In this document: piece by piece, positions 32,010 to 32,096 of the stretch
Numbering within the stretch: position 1 is the stretch's first letter
Layout of the letters: every line of letters begins with the position of its first letter
Assembly (NCBI GenBank): GCA_019163335.1
Contig: JAFLKM010000057.1
Span: 1-32,096, forward strand
Length of the DNA stretch: 32,096 bases
Reading direction: 5' to 3'
From: Desulfobulbaceae bacterium
GTDB taxonomy: Bacteria > Desulfobacterota > Desulfobulbia > Desulfobulbales > Desulfocapsaceae
Made by a program: the position numbers and the translations under genes
The notes under the pieces: model-generated
Told to the model about the DNA's origin: nothing
The model's input: only the letters and a program-made list of their open reading frames with translations
The model's database searches: none

Positions 32010-32050
32010 GGGAAGTCCGGTTCACCGGTAGCTTCCCTTCTTATTATTCT
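32010..32050 (+). terminator. Probable intrinsic terminator after yciB
   Basis: GGGAAG (32010-32015) pairs with CTTCCC (32032-32037) and CCGGT (32017-32021) with ACCGG (32024-32028), leaving a tight loop. A T-rich tail (ttcttattattct) follows. It lies about 80 bases after the yciB stop. Confidence 0.6.
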
Positions 32051-32096
32051 AAGTTGCAATCAAAACAATACTAATATATAATATTGCCATGTTCTC

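Overview
The window looks like chromosomal DNA of an anaerobic Gram-negative bacterium, most likely of the deltaproteobacterial / Desulfobacterota type. The pointers are an outer-membrane autotransporter-type barrel, lipoprotein and Sec signal peptides, a selenocysteine elongation factor (SelB), an Mrp/NBP35 ATPase with cysteine-rich tails, a flavodoxin-ferredoxin fusion protein and a cobalamin riboswitch. The taxonomic guess is inference from gene content; there is no rRNA or other direct marker.

Bases 1-13.0 kb form an accessory block with every gene on the minus strand. In transcription order it holds a DUF3237 protein; a type I restriction-modification operon hsdM-hsdS-hsdR (M and S one base apart, S and R 29 bases apart); a small broken gene with a stop at codon 6; an integron attC-like recombination site directly after that broken gene; a secreted alpha/beta hydrolase; an exported C69-type dipeptidase; and an autotransporter-like outer membrane protein. 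The intergenic DNA here is scarred. Besides the broken gene and the attC-like element there is one isolated sequence resembling a type I-E CRISPR repeat, and open frames without start codons.

Bases 13.0-21.2 kb are still on the minus strand but look like core genome: an EFR1-type flavodoxin/2[4Fe-4S] protein next to a TDT/SLAC1-family anion transporter; a DUF389 membrane protein paired with an SH3-domain lipoprotein; and a compact ftsY - membrane TerB/J-domain protein - aminotransferase cluster. A perfect 23-bp inverted repeat lies in the divergent ftsY/mrp intergenic region.

Bases 21.6-32 kb are mainly plus strand: mrp, an MBL-fold hydrolase, selB, rtcB, a cobalamin riboswitch with its own intrinsic terminator ahead of a B12-type ABC permease and ATPase, and yciB. 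One minus-strand pair interrupts this, a protein-kinase-like protein whose stop overlaps the start of a universal stress protein. The B12 cassette carries no substrate-binding protein or TonB receptor in the window. No tRNA, rRNA, insertion sequence or true CRISPR array was seen.
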